This document shows positions 1 through 5,585 of a stretch of 8,624 nt of DNA, in pieces. The position numbers were made by a program, and so were the translations under genes. The stretch is from Lachnospiraceae bacterium. GTDB lineage: Bacteria > Bacillota > Clostridia > Lachnospirales > Lachnospiraceae. Under the pieces are notes generated by a model. The model saw only the letters and a program-made list of their open reading frames with translations, had not been told where the DNA came from and did no database searches. The DNA lies in NCBI GenBank assembly GCA_014804285.1, contig JAAVAA010000029.1, positions 66,085 to 74,708 of the forward strand. Reading direction: 5' to 3'. Within the stretch, counting starts at the first letter, position 1. Each line of letters starts with the position of its first letter.

Positions 1-1965
1 GTATACAGAAGAATGAATGATATTCCCAGTGACTGGGGTACCGCTGTCAATGTACAGGCTATGGTATTCGGAAACATGGGAAATACCTCCGGTACCGGTG
101 TTGCATTTACCCGTAATCCGTCTACCGGTGCAAAGGGCATTTACGGTGAATATTTGATCAATGCACAGGGCGAAGACGTTGTTGCAGGTATCAGAACACC
201 TCAGCCGATCACCAGACTGGAAGAGGATCTTCCGGAGTGTTACAAGAAGTTTATGGAGATTGCCAATAAACTGGAAGAGCATTACCGCGATATGCAGGAT
301 ATGGAGTTTACCATTGAAGATGGCAAGCTGTTCTTCCTTCAGACCAGAAATGGTAAACGTACTGCTCAGGCAGCACTGCAGATTGCCTGCGACCTGGTAG
401 ATGAAGGCAAGATTACAGAAGAGGAAGCAGTACTTCGTATTGAAGCAAAATCCCTGGATCAGCTTCTTCATCCGACCTTTGATCCGGAAGCATTGAAGAA
501 TGGAAATGTGATCGGACAGGCACTTCCCGCATCACCCGGCGCAGCAGCAGGAAAGGTATACTTTACTGCACAGGAAGCAAAAGATGCGCATGAAAAGGGT
601 GAAAGAGTTATTCTGGTGCGTCTCGAGACTTCACCGGAAGACATCGAAGGAATGCATGCAGCAGAAGGTATTCTTACCGTAAGAGGCGGTATGACCTCAC
701 ATGCAGCAGTAGTGGCAAGAGGTATGGGTACATGCTGTGTATCCGGATGCGGCGATATATCTATTAATGAAGAAGATAAAGTGTTCAGCTTGGGCGGACA
801 TGTTTACCATGAAGGTGATTACATTTCACTGGATGGTTCCACCGGTAAGATCTATGACGGCGATATCAAGACTCAGGAAGCTTCCATCAGCGGAAACTTC
901 GGAAGAATTATGAGCTGGGCAGATGCAGCTCGTAAGCTGAAAGTAAGAACCAATGCGGACACACCCGCAGATGCAGCAAATGCGCTTAAATATGGTGCAG
1001 AAGGAATCGGTCTTTGCCGTACAGAGCATATGTTCTTTGATCCTGACCGTATCCCCAAGATTCGTCAGATGATTCTTTCCAGAACCGTTCAGGAAAGAGA
1101 AAAAGCATTAAATGAATTGATCCCTTACCAGAAAGGCGATTTTAAAGCACTTTATGAGGTTATGGAAGGAAGACCGGTTACCATTCGTTTCCTTGATCCT
1201 CCGCTTCATGAGTTTGTTCCCACCGATCAGGGTGATATCGATGATCTGGCAATTAAGATGATGATGACAGCAGAGGAAGTTCAGGAAGTATGCGATTCCC
1301 TGCATGAATTCAATCCTATGATGGGACATAGAGGATGCCGTCTTGCGGTAACTTATCCTGAAATTGCAAGAATGCAGACAAGAGCCGTGATGGAAGCAGC
1401 TATTGAAGTTAAGGAAGAAAAGGGCTTTGATGTTGTTCCTGAGATCATGATTCCGCTTGTTGGTGAAAAGAAAGAATTAAAATATGTTAAGGATGTTGTA
1501 GTAGAAACTGCAGAACTGGTGAAGAAAGAAAAGAATTCCGACATTCAGTACCATATCGGAACCATGATCGAGATCCCCAGAGCAGCATTGCTTGCAGATG
1601 AGATTGCAGAGGAAGCAGAATTCTTCTCCTTCGGAACCAACGATCTGACACAGATGACCTTTGGATTCTCCAGAGATGATGCCGGCAAGTTCCTTGGCGA
1701 CTACTACAAGAAGAAAATCTATGAGTCCGATCCTTTTGCAAGACTGGATCAGAGCGGCGTAGGTCAGCTGGTTCAGATGGCAGCTGAAAAGGGCAGAAAG
1801 ACCAGACCGGATATCAAGCTTGGTATCTGTGGCGAGCATGGCGGAGATCCTTCTTCCGTAGAGTTCTGCCATAAGGTTGGACTTACCTATGTATCCTGTT
1901 CACCGTTCCGTGTGCCGATTGCTCGTTTGGCTGCAGCACAGGCGGCGATATCTGAGAAGAAATGA
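1..1965 (+). CDS. ppdK: Pyruvate,phosphate dikinase (PPDK), C-terminal ~75%, 5' end outside window
   Basis: PPDK interconverts pyruvate + ATP + Pi with PEP + AMP + PPi in the cytosol. In anaerobic clostridia it serves glycolysis or PEP synthesis. The frame is open from base 1, so the gene is cut by the window edge. Numbering from the Met at base 13 gives 650 residues against about 875 in the family. Residues 1-120 are the end of the nucleotide-binding domain. Residues ~165-250 are the swivelling phosphohistidine domain with GGMTSHAAVVARG (catalytic His230). Residues ~300-645 are the PEP/pyruvate TIM barrel. With an offset of 225, His230, Arg336, Arg392 and Cys606 (in GICGEHGGDP) fall exactly on the catalytic His455, Arg561, Arg617 and Cys831 of the Clostridium symbiosum enzyme, so the visible part looks intact and active. 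Base composition is richer in G+C than the accessory genes to the right. Identification is very secure. Confidence 0.98.
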   Translation, partial: VYRRMNDIPSDWGTAVNVQAMVFGNMGNTSGTGVAFTRNPSTGAKGIYGEYLINAQGEDVVAGIRTPQPITRLEEDLPECYKKFMEIANKLEEHYRDMQDMEFTIEDGKLFFLQTRNGKRTAQAALQIACDLVDEGKITEEEAVLRIEAKSLDQLLHPTFDPEALKNGNVIGQALPASPGAAAGKVYFTAQEAKDAHEKGERVILVRLETSPEDIEGMHAAEGILTVRGGMTSHAAVVARGMGTCCVSGCGDISINEEDKVFSLGGHVYHEGDYISLDGSTGKIYDGDIKTQEASISGNFGRIMSWADAARKLKVRTNADTPADAANALKYGAEGIGLCRTEHMFFDPDRIPKIRQMILSRTVQEREKALNELIPYQKGDFKALYEVMEGRPVTIRFLDPPLHEFVPTDQGDIDDLAIKMMMTAEEVQEVCDSLHEFNPMMGHRGCRLAVTYPEIARMQTRAVMEAAIEVKEEKGFDVVPEIMIPLVGEKKELKYVKDVVVETAELVKKEKNSDIQYHIGTMIEIPRAALLADEIAEEAEFFSFGTNDLTQMTFGFSRDDAGKFLGDYYKKKIYESDPFARLDQSGVGQLVQMAAEKGRKTRPDIKLGICGEHGGDPSSVEFCHKVGLTYVSCSPFRVPIARLAAAQAAISEKK

Positions 1966-2104
1966 GCCATGCGAGGACTGGCGGAAACAGCCGTTGGGAG
2001 CTTGCTCACAAAAGGATGTTTCTGACTGGACTCATAGGGCGAAGCCCGCGACCGACATGCAGAGAACTGTCGAAGACAGTTTGCGGAATGGAGGTCAGCA
2101 TGGC
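1966..2104 (+). ncRNA. Candidate structured RNA or dispersed structured repeat after ppdK (unassigned)
   Basis: Starting on the first base after the ppdK stop, GCCATGC (1966-1972) is perfectly complementary to GCATGGC (2098-2104). Inside are several local hairpins: TGGC 1979-1982 with GCCG 1990-1993 (one G-U pair); GAG 1998-2000 / CTC 2005-2007 closing a CUUG tetraloop; GGGC 2037-2040 / GCCC 2044-2047 with loop GAA; and AACTGTC 2065-2071 / GACAGTT 2075-2081 with loop GAA, which GCA 2059-2061 / TGC 2082-2084 extend across a bulge. CTGAC 2022-2026 can also pair with GTCAG 2094-2098. The segment is GC-richer than its flanks and has no credible coding frame. It could be a processed or cis-acting RNA in the ppdK 3' UTR, an independent small RNA, or a dispersed repeat. 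I do not recognise the family, and the structure was deduced by eye. Confidence 0.4.
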
Positions 2105-2145
2105 GAGATATAGGAGCGATTTTGCAAAAGTATAAGAAAATTAGA

Positions 2146-2180
2146 GGGGTTCACCGGAGTAGTTGGTGAACCCCTTTTTT
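2146..2180 (+). terminator. Rho-independent terminator downstream of ppdK
   Basis: A perfect 10-bp stem, GGGGTTCACC (2146-2155) with GGTGAACCCC (2165-2174), closes a 9-base loop and is followed directly by six T residues (2175-2180). It ends transcription of ppdK and of the structured segment between them. A perfect palindrome, TTTTGCAAAA (2120-2129), lies just upstream. Confidence 0.95.
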
Positions 2181-2262
2181 GGGCATTTTTGGATATCGCT
2201 GATAACGTGGTAATTGGGGATAGGTGGAAAATAATTCAGTGATATCATTGCATTGTTCATAT

Positions 2263-2292
2263 ATGTTTGCACAGCGCAAAGCATTATAATGC
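2263..2292. promoter_or_regulatory. Operator-like repeats upstream of the toxin-antitoxin promoter
   Basis: ATGTTTGCAC at 2263-2272 recurs exactly at 2316-2325, between the -35 and -10 boxes of the antitoxin promoter, where TTGCAC is also tandemly doubled (2320-2325, 2326-2331). The upstream copy lies in an inverted repeat, TTTGC (2266-2270) / GCAAA (2276-2280), followed by a perfect 12-bp palindrome GCATTATAATGC (2281-2292). Ribbon-helix-helix antitoxins of this family repress their own operon through short repeated sites, so these are likely binding sites. Which repeat is bound is inference. Confidence 0.5.
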
Positions 2293-2309
2293 AGAAATCA
2301 TTTATCTAA

Positions 2310-2338
2310 TTGACAATGTTTGCACTTGCACATATAAT
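2310..2338 (+). promoter_or_regulatory. Consensus sigma-A promoter of the antitoxin-toxin operon
   Basis: TTGACA (2310-2315) and TATAAT (2333-2338) are both exact consensus hexamers with the ideal 17-base spacer. Transcription should begin near 2345, leaving a short leader before the antitoxin ATG at 2372. Such a strong promoter with TTGCAC repeats inside the spacer fits a highly active, autorepressed addiction operon. Confidence 0.92.
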
Positions 2339-2371
2339 AGAACCAAAATAAAGCTAGGAGTGATATCAAAT

Positions 2372-2653
2372 ATGGCCACTACAAATATTAATGTTCGTGT
2401 TGATTCTGCATTAAAACAGGAAGCAGAAAATCTTTTTAATGATCTTGGATTAAATATGTCTTCTGCAATTAATATGTTCCTGCGTTCTGCCATTAACCAC
2501 AATGGCATACCGTTTGAAATTAAACGTCCTACGCCAAATGCGGAAACACGGGCTGCGTTGGATGAATATGAGGAAATGAAAAAGAATCCCGGTAATTATA
2601 AGCGCTATGAATCATTTGACGAAGTTTTAGACGAGGTATTTGCCGATGCTTAA
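2372..2653 (+). CDS. dinJ: Antitoxin of the RelB/DinJ family, type II toxin-antitoxin system
   Basis: A 93-residue antitoxin expected to bind and neutralise the toxin encoded next and to repress the operon. Residues ~3-50 form the ribbon-helix-helix DNA-binding region: the strand NINVRVDSALK, then helices through LGLNMSSAINMFLRSAI and the family hallmark GIPFEI at residues 45-50. The acidic C-terminal half (55-93) is the usual flexible toxin-wrapping tail. The ATG at 2372 is chosen because AGGAG (2356-2360) lies 11 bases upstream and the promoter's predicted start site lies between. The longer frame opening at a TTG at 2267 would begin upstream of the promoter and is rejected. The gene overlaps the toxin start by 8 bases, implying translational coupling. 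The exact subfamily name (DinJ or RelB) is by analogy with the YafQ-type partner. Confidence 0.93.
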   Translation: MATTNINVRVDSALKQEAENLFNDLGLNMSSAINMFLRSAINHNGIPFEIKRPTPNAETRAALDEYEEMKKNPGNYKRYESFDEVLDEVFADA

Positions 2654-2918
2654 AATTGTTCCATCCAATCAGTTTAAAAGGGATTTGAAACTTGCAAGAA
2701 AACGTGGATGCAAAATGGAGCATTTGCGGGACGTTGTTAATGCATTAGCAAATGAGCAAAAGCTGGATGAAAAATATCGTGACCACAGATTAGCGGGCAA
2801 TTATAACGGATTTCGGGAATGTCATGTTGAACCGGATTGGTTTCTTCTTTACCGCATCAATCAAGATGCTCTTGAATTATTCTTATTCCGTACAGGAACA
2901 TATTCTGTTTTGTTTTAG
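2646..2918 (+). CDS. yafQ: YafQ-family mRNA interferase toxin, type II TA system, with a His-to-Tyr active-site change
   Basis: A 90-residue RelE-superfamily toxin, matching the 92 residues of E. coli YafQ, which cleaves mRNA on the ribosome. The C-terminal half aligns closely with YafQ: DHRLAG carries His47 (YafQ His50), CHVEPDW carries His60, Asp64 and Trp65 (His63, Asp67, Trp68), and FRTGTYSVLF carries Arg82 and Phe90 (Arg83, Phe91). At the position of YafQ His87 the residue is Tyr86. His87 matters for YafQ activity, but E. coli RelE uses a Tyr (Tyr87) in the equivalent region, so the toxin may be active with RelE-like chemistry or attenuated. ATG 2646 is preferred over TTG 2640 because GAGG (2633-2636) lies 9 bases upstream. 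The gene overlaps the antitoxin by 8 bases. Family assignment is secure; activity is not. Confidence 0.92.
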   Translation: MLKIVPSNQFKRDLKLARKRGCKMEHLRDVVNALANEQKLDEKYRDHRLAGNYNGFRECHVEPDWFLLYRINQDALELFLFRTGTYSVLF

Positions 2919-3051
2919 TGGATATTATAGAGCAAAATACACCCATTGTACAACTGCTTTTATGCAATGGGGATTTCGCCTTGCAGGAGGAAGGAGAAAG
3001 AACAGTATAAACGGTTACTTGTTTAGTGAGATTCCCAGTGGCTTCGAAAAC

Positions 3052-3306
3052 TTACATTTTTCTAAATCTTGAAGGTGTTATACCTTCTATTTTTTTGAAT
3101 ACTCGAATGAAATAGACAGAATCAGAAAATCCAGTCTGATGGCTGATATCTTCAATAGACAAATCAGTTGTTTTCAGAAGATGTTTAGCATTGATATATA
3201 TCTTAAGCTGTTTTTGCAGTGTTAATGCAATCCACTGGTTTAGTCCGCTGATCTGGATTATACGAAAACACAGACAGTGACTCTTTCTTCCACAGAAGAA
3301 ATGCAA
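3052..3306 (-). pseudogene. Remnant of an AraC-family transcriptional regulator (second HTH only)
   Basis: The last ~47 codons (roughly 3195 down to 3055) match the C-terminal half of an AraC/XylS DNA-binding domain: AKHLLKTTDLSIEDISHQTGF, then SDSVYFIRVFKKIEGITPSRFR and a stop, the classic end of these proteins. Upstream of this the frame (about 35 codons to the TTG at 3306) does not resemble the first helix-turn-helix, and the sensor domain is absent; full proteins of this type are usually 250 residues or more. No ribosome-binding site or ATG is visible. It is best read as a 3' fragment left by deletion or recombination, probably not expressed as a functional regulator. Confidence 0.75.
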
Positions 3307-3360
3307 AGTACAGGAACAGAGGCTGACCTCAAACTTGATGATTCCAGTCTATTGTTATGA
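3241..3360 (+). pseudogene. Possible C-terminal remnant of an unidentified plus-strand gene
   Basis: After the TAG at 3241 this frame runs open to the TGA at 3358-3360. It encodes about 38 residues of plausible protein-like composition, including TKTQTVTLSSTEEMQSTG and ending in KLDDSSLLL. There is no start codon with a ribosome-binding site, and it overlaps the non-homologous front of the AraC fragment. It may be the tail of a gene whose body was deleted when the AraC fragment was joined here. I do not recognise the family, and a chance open frame is possible. Confidence 0.2.
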
Positions 3361-3418
3361 AACAGTTTCAGTCCACATACTTTTCTTCCAACTGTTCCGG
3401 GGAAAAACTCTCATAGTT

Positions 3419-3928
3419 TTATTCCTTTTTCCGTGTCAAGAAAATTCCAATGATTGCACCAATAAGGATAATCGGTGCTGTTCTGACAAACAGCCATTCA
3501 AATGAGTGAAATGCCACTCCGAGAATGGCGGTTTCTGGATCACTATAATTCCAACCCAAGTAAGAACTTTCTAATGTCCATAAGATTGCAAAAATTGCTA
3601 CTATGACTACGCATAATAAGATAAGAAGCCAATGTAGAATTTTTTTTCTTGTGGTTTTTCTCTGTGCAAGTTGCAAGTTTATCACCTCCAGTTTTGCGGA
3701 AATTGCCTTTAGGTCATCAACTTTTGACTCAATGACGTTTTCTCCAAGCAACGTACTCACGGGTGTTTCAAGTACTTCTGATATGGAAATCAACATATCA
3801 GAATCCGGAACTGACAATCCTTGCTCCCATTTAGAAACTGTTTGTCGGACCACGTTCAGCTTGATGGCAAGCTCTTGTTGCGAAAGTCCTTTTGATTTTC
3901 TGATTGTTTTAATATTTTCATTAAGCAT
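3419..3928 (-). CDS. XRE-family HTH regulator with two C-terminal transmembrane segments
   Basis: A 169-residue protein. Residues 5-60 form a Cro/C1-type helix-turn-helix: LSQQELAIKLNVVRQTVSKWEQG is the HTH core, followed by PDSDMLISISEVLETPVSTLLG. Residues 65-92 are a short linker, possibly coiled-coil. Hydrophobic helices lie at ~97-118 and ~148-165, and the protein ends in TRKKE. It is therefore probably a membrane-anchored transcription factor, a common Firmicutes architecture whose ligands are mostly unknown. ATG at 3928 is supported by AAAGGAGG (complement of 3938-3945), 9 bases upstream. Its promoter and a dyad lie just upstream in the region shared with the divergent histidine-kinase genes, so autoregulation and control of that neighbour are plausible inferences. 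Confidence 0.9.
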   Translation of the reverse strand: MLNENIKTIRKSKGLSQQELAIKLNVVRQTVSKWEQGLSVPDSDMLISISEVLETPVSTLLGENVIESKVDDLKAISAKLEVINLQLAQRKTTRKKILHWLLILLCVVIVAIFAILWTLESSYLGWNYSDPETAILGVAFHSFEWLFVRTAPIILIGAIIGIFLTRKKE

Positions 3929-3964
3929 TAGGGGCAGCCTCCTTTTCTTTCAGTTGTTACCATT

Positions 3965-3993
3965 ATTATAGGCAAAACTGCCCGTTGCCACAA
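3965..3993 (-). promoter_or_regulatory. Promoter of the XRE regulator gene
   Basis: Read on the minus strand, TATAAT (complement of 3965-3970) is an exact -10 box. It is preceded by 17 bases and then TTGTGG (complement of 3988-3993), a half-matching -35. It lies about 40 bases upstream of the regulator's ATG. Confidence 0.7.
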
Positions 3994-3999
3994 GCAACG
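3983..3999. promoter_or_regulatory. Inverted-repeat operator candidate over the XRE promoter
   Basis: CGTTGC (3983-3988), spacer CACAA and GCAACG (3994-3999) form a perfect 6-bp dyad covering the -35 box of the minus-strand promoter. The size and position suit a dimeric XRE repressor. Being in the divergent region, it could also affect the plus-strand operon. Binding is inferred. Confidence 0.5.
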
Positions 4000-4042
4000 C
4001 AGATTAACATTGCCCCTTTTGCCGCCGGGTAAAGAGATGATA

Positions 4043-4095
4043 CGTCAGGCTTTCTATCGTTAGGTCTTAGAAGATAGAAAGTTCTGGCGTTTTGT
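4043..4095 (+). terminator. Leader hairpin (terminator or attenuator) before the AgrC/AgrA-like operon
   Basis: CGTCAG (4043-4048) pairs with CTGGCG (4084-4089, one G-U pair). TTTCTATC (4051-4058) pairs perfectly with GATAGAAA (4073-4080), with a small internal loop between the two helices and a 14-base apical loop. TTTTGTT follows the stem, giving intrinsic-terminator geometry on the plus strand. It lies a few bases before the first ribosome-binding site of the downstream operon, with no plus-strand gene close upstream to terminate, so an attenuator is as likely as a simple terminator. I found no convincing plus-strand promoter before it. Confidence 0.5.
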
Positions 4096-4116
4096 TATGT
4101 TAAAGGAGAAGAGAAA

Positions 4117-4272
4117 ATGGATGAAAAGGTACTTCAAAAGATTTTGCCAGTATGTTGCATTGAATATATGTGGTATGATAAGTTTGTTCTTTTTGTTCAG
4201 AATGACAGGGGTATGGATGTCATATCCGCTTACCAAAAGCACGGTGGCTCTGACAGGGATGATATTATATAA
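4117..4272 (+). CDS. Small ORF (51 aa) in the operon-leader position; unknown function
   Basis: The frame begins with ATG 4117, with AAAGGAG (4102-4108) 8 bases upstream, and stops 17 bases before the kinase ATG. The peptide begins MDEKVLQKILPVCCIEYMWY, then becomes polar (about DRG to SDRDDII). It has no signal peptide and no clear membrane helix. In agr-type loci this position often holds the signal-peptide gene, and the adjacent Cys pair at residues 13-14 is suggestive, but the usual AgrD pattern (amphipathic leader, short Cys-containing core, conserved acidic tail) is not evident. It may instead be a leader peptide coupling translation to the kinase, or the remnant of a larger gene. An overlapping frame with ATG 4121 is basic and hydrophobic, but runs 150 bases into the kinase gene and is less well placed. 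Confidence 0.45.
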   Translation: MDEKVLQKILPVCCIEYMWYDKFVLFVQNDRGMDVISAYQKHGGSDRDDII

Positions 4273-4289
4273 AAAATCAGGAGGAAAGT

Positions 4290-5585
4290 ATGATTTATAT
4301 TGTAGACAACATTTCAAATTATATAATATATCTGTTTATCATTTATTTTGGATTCAGGTTAAGTCCAAGAAAAAACAGGCTTTATCTTGGAGGGTCAGTT
4401 TTGATTATGCTGTTAGCAGGTGCTTTCAATGCATATTTTGATATTAATTCTCCGATTGTCTATATGTTATGGAGTGTGCTTGCCATATGCCTGTTTTTTG
4501 AAGACCATATTGGGCATCTGCTTGCATTAAGCGCCGCCCTGATGTATTTTACTGGAATTATTGATACATTTAGCGTTATACTGATACAGGTTTTCTTAAT
4601 AGGTGGAGGAGTTGACGGTACAGATATAGCATGGTGGATGGAGCCTGCCTATCTGATCTCGTTTCTGGTATATCTTCTGGTATACTTACAGCTTCTTAAA
4701 AAAAATGAAGTTTACTTATGTGATATAAAATTTAGGTATAAGCTGGCACTTTTAATACAGGGCAGCATATTTCAAATGTTTTATAATTATGTATTTTTCT
4801 TCTTTGATGAAAATCATACAATGTACAGTTGGGATGCATATGCAGTATTTTTTATCAGTATAGCAGGTGCAATTTATTCCATCTTTCTTACACTCAGCCT
4901 TGCTATTAAAAATATACTGTCAGACAGGCAGAACAGGGAGCTTCAGTCTTTTATGCATATGCAAAAGCAGCAATACGATTACCAGTTACAGCAGTCGGTG
5001 GCTGTACGGCACTTTAAGCATGATTTGGTAAATCATATTGGTGTGCTTAGAGAGTTAATGAACGAAAAAAAGACAGAAGAAGCCAAAGAGTACATAGATA
5101 CTATCTGGGATATTCAGGATGAATTTGATTTAAAGATTTACACAGGAGATAGTTTTCTCGATATTATTATGAATTATTATTCCTATTTGGCGGATAAGGA
5201 AAATATAGAGTTTGTGGTATCAGGTAAGCTGACCGGAGAAATGCATCTTGAAATGTTTGATCTTACAACCCTGATGGGAAATATATTGCAGAATGCTATT
5301 GAAGCAACTCGAAAAGCAGCCATTCCTAAAATCCGGGTTGAACTTATAGAACATAAGAAGGAATTTTTTATTGTTGTCAGCAACAGTGTAGATGAAATAA
5401 TTGATACCCAAAAAGGCTTTTCTATGACCTCCAAAAAAGATAAGGATAATCATGGGTTTGGACTGAAAAATATTGTTGCAGCAGTTGAAAAGTATCATGG
5501 TGAATATTATATAGAGTCCATAGTGGAAAATGGAGAAGCAATGTTTAAAATCAGTATTGCTGTCCCAAGGGAGAACAGGGTATGA
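4290..5585 (+). CDS. AgrC-like GHKL-family membrane sensor histidine kinase
   Basis: A 431-residue sensor kinase. The first ~205 residues hold about six or seven hydrophobic segments (near 5-22, 32-50, 56-70, 76-103, 118-136, 152-172, 183-206), the multi-pass sensor typical of AgrC/ComD-type peptide receptors. A linker with a Gln-rich coiled-coil look (215-235) leads to the phosphoacceptor motif HFKHDLVNHIG (His244). The ATPase part has an N-box NILQNAIEA (331-339; Gln where Asp is more usual) and a G-box HGFGLKNI (388-395). It should autophosphorylate and pass phosphate to the next gene's product. AGGAGG (4279-4284) lies 5 bases before the ATG. The stop overlaps the regulator start by 4 bases (ATGA). 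The ligand is unknown; a cyclic or linear peptide is inferred from the family only. Confidence 0.93.
   Translation: MIYIVDNISNYIIYLFIIYFGFRLSPRKNRLYLGGSVLIMLLAGAFNAYFDINSPIVYMLWSVLAICLFFEDHIGHLLALSAALMYFTGIIDTFSVILIQVFLIGGGVDGTDIAWWMEPAYLISFLVYLLVYLQLLKKNEVYLCDIKFRYKLALLIQGSIFQMFYNYVFFFFDENHTMYSWDAYAVFFISIAGAIYSIFLTLSLAIKNILSDRQNRELQSFMHMQKQQYDYQLQQSVAVRHFKHDLVNHIGVLRELMNEKKTEEAKEYIDTIWDIQDEFDLKIYTGDSFLDIIMNYYSYLADKENIEFVVSGKLTGEMHLEMFDLTTLMGNILQNAIEATRKAAIPKIRVELIEHKKEFFIVVSNSVDEIIDTQKGFSMTSKKDKDNHGFGLKNIVAAVEKYHGEYYIESIVENGEAMFKISIAVPRENRV

Noticed and set aside
1477..1872. Long minus-strand open frame inside ppdK
   Set aside because: It is fully antisense to a highly conserved enzyme domain and has no ribosome-binding site or family resemblance; a codon-bias shadow.
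1877..2113. Plus-strand open frame spanning the end of ppdK and the structured segment
   Set aside because: It overlaps ppdK out of frame, has no ribosome-binding site, and its second half is the hairpin-rich region; the composition does not look like a real protein.
2281..2292. TATAAT inside the 12-bp palindrome as a second promoter
   Set aside because: There is no acceptable -35 hexamer 16-18 bases upstream; the palindrome is better explained as an operator.
2267..2371. N-terminal extension of the antitoxin from a TTG codon
   Set aside because: It would start upstream of the consensus promoter, has no ribosome-binding site, and homologous antitoxins begin at the ATG at 2372.
2941..2972. 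Inverted repeat CCCATTG/CAATGGG after the toxin gene as a terminator
   Set aside because: The stem is only 7 bp with a 16-base loop, and no T run follows on either strand.
4097..4441. 114-codon plus-strand frame overlapping the kinase start
   Set aside because: Its first ATG precedes the ribosome-binding site, and it overlaps the well-supported kinase gene by 150 bases. Its ATG 4121 variant is kept only as an alternative in the small-ORF entry.
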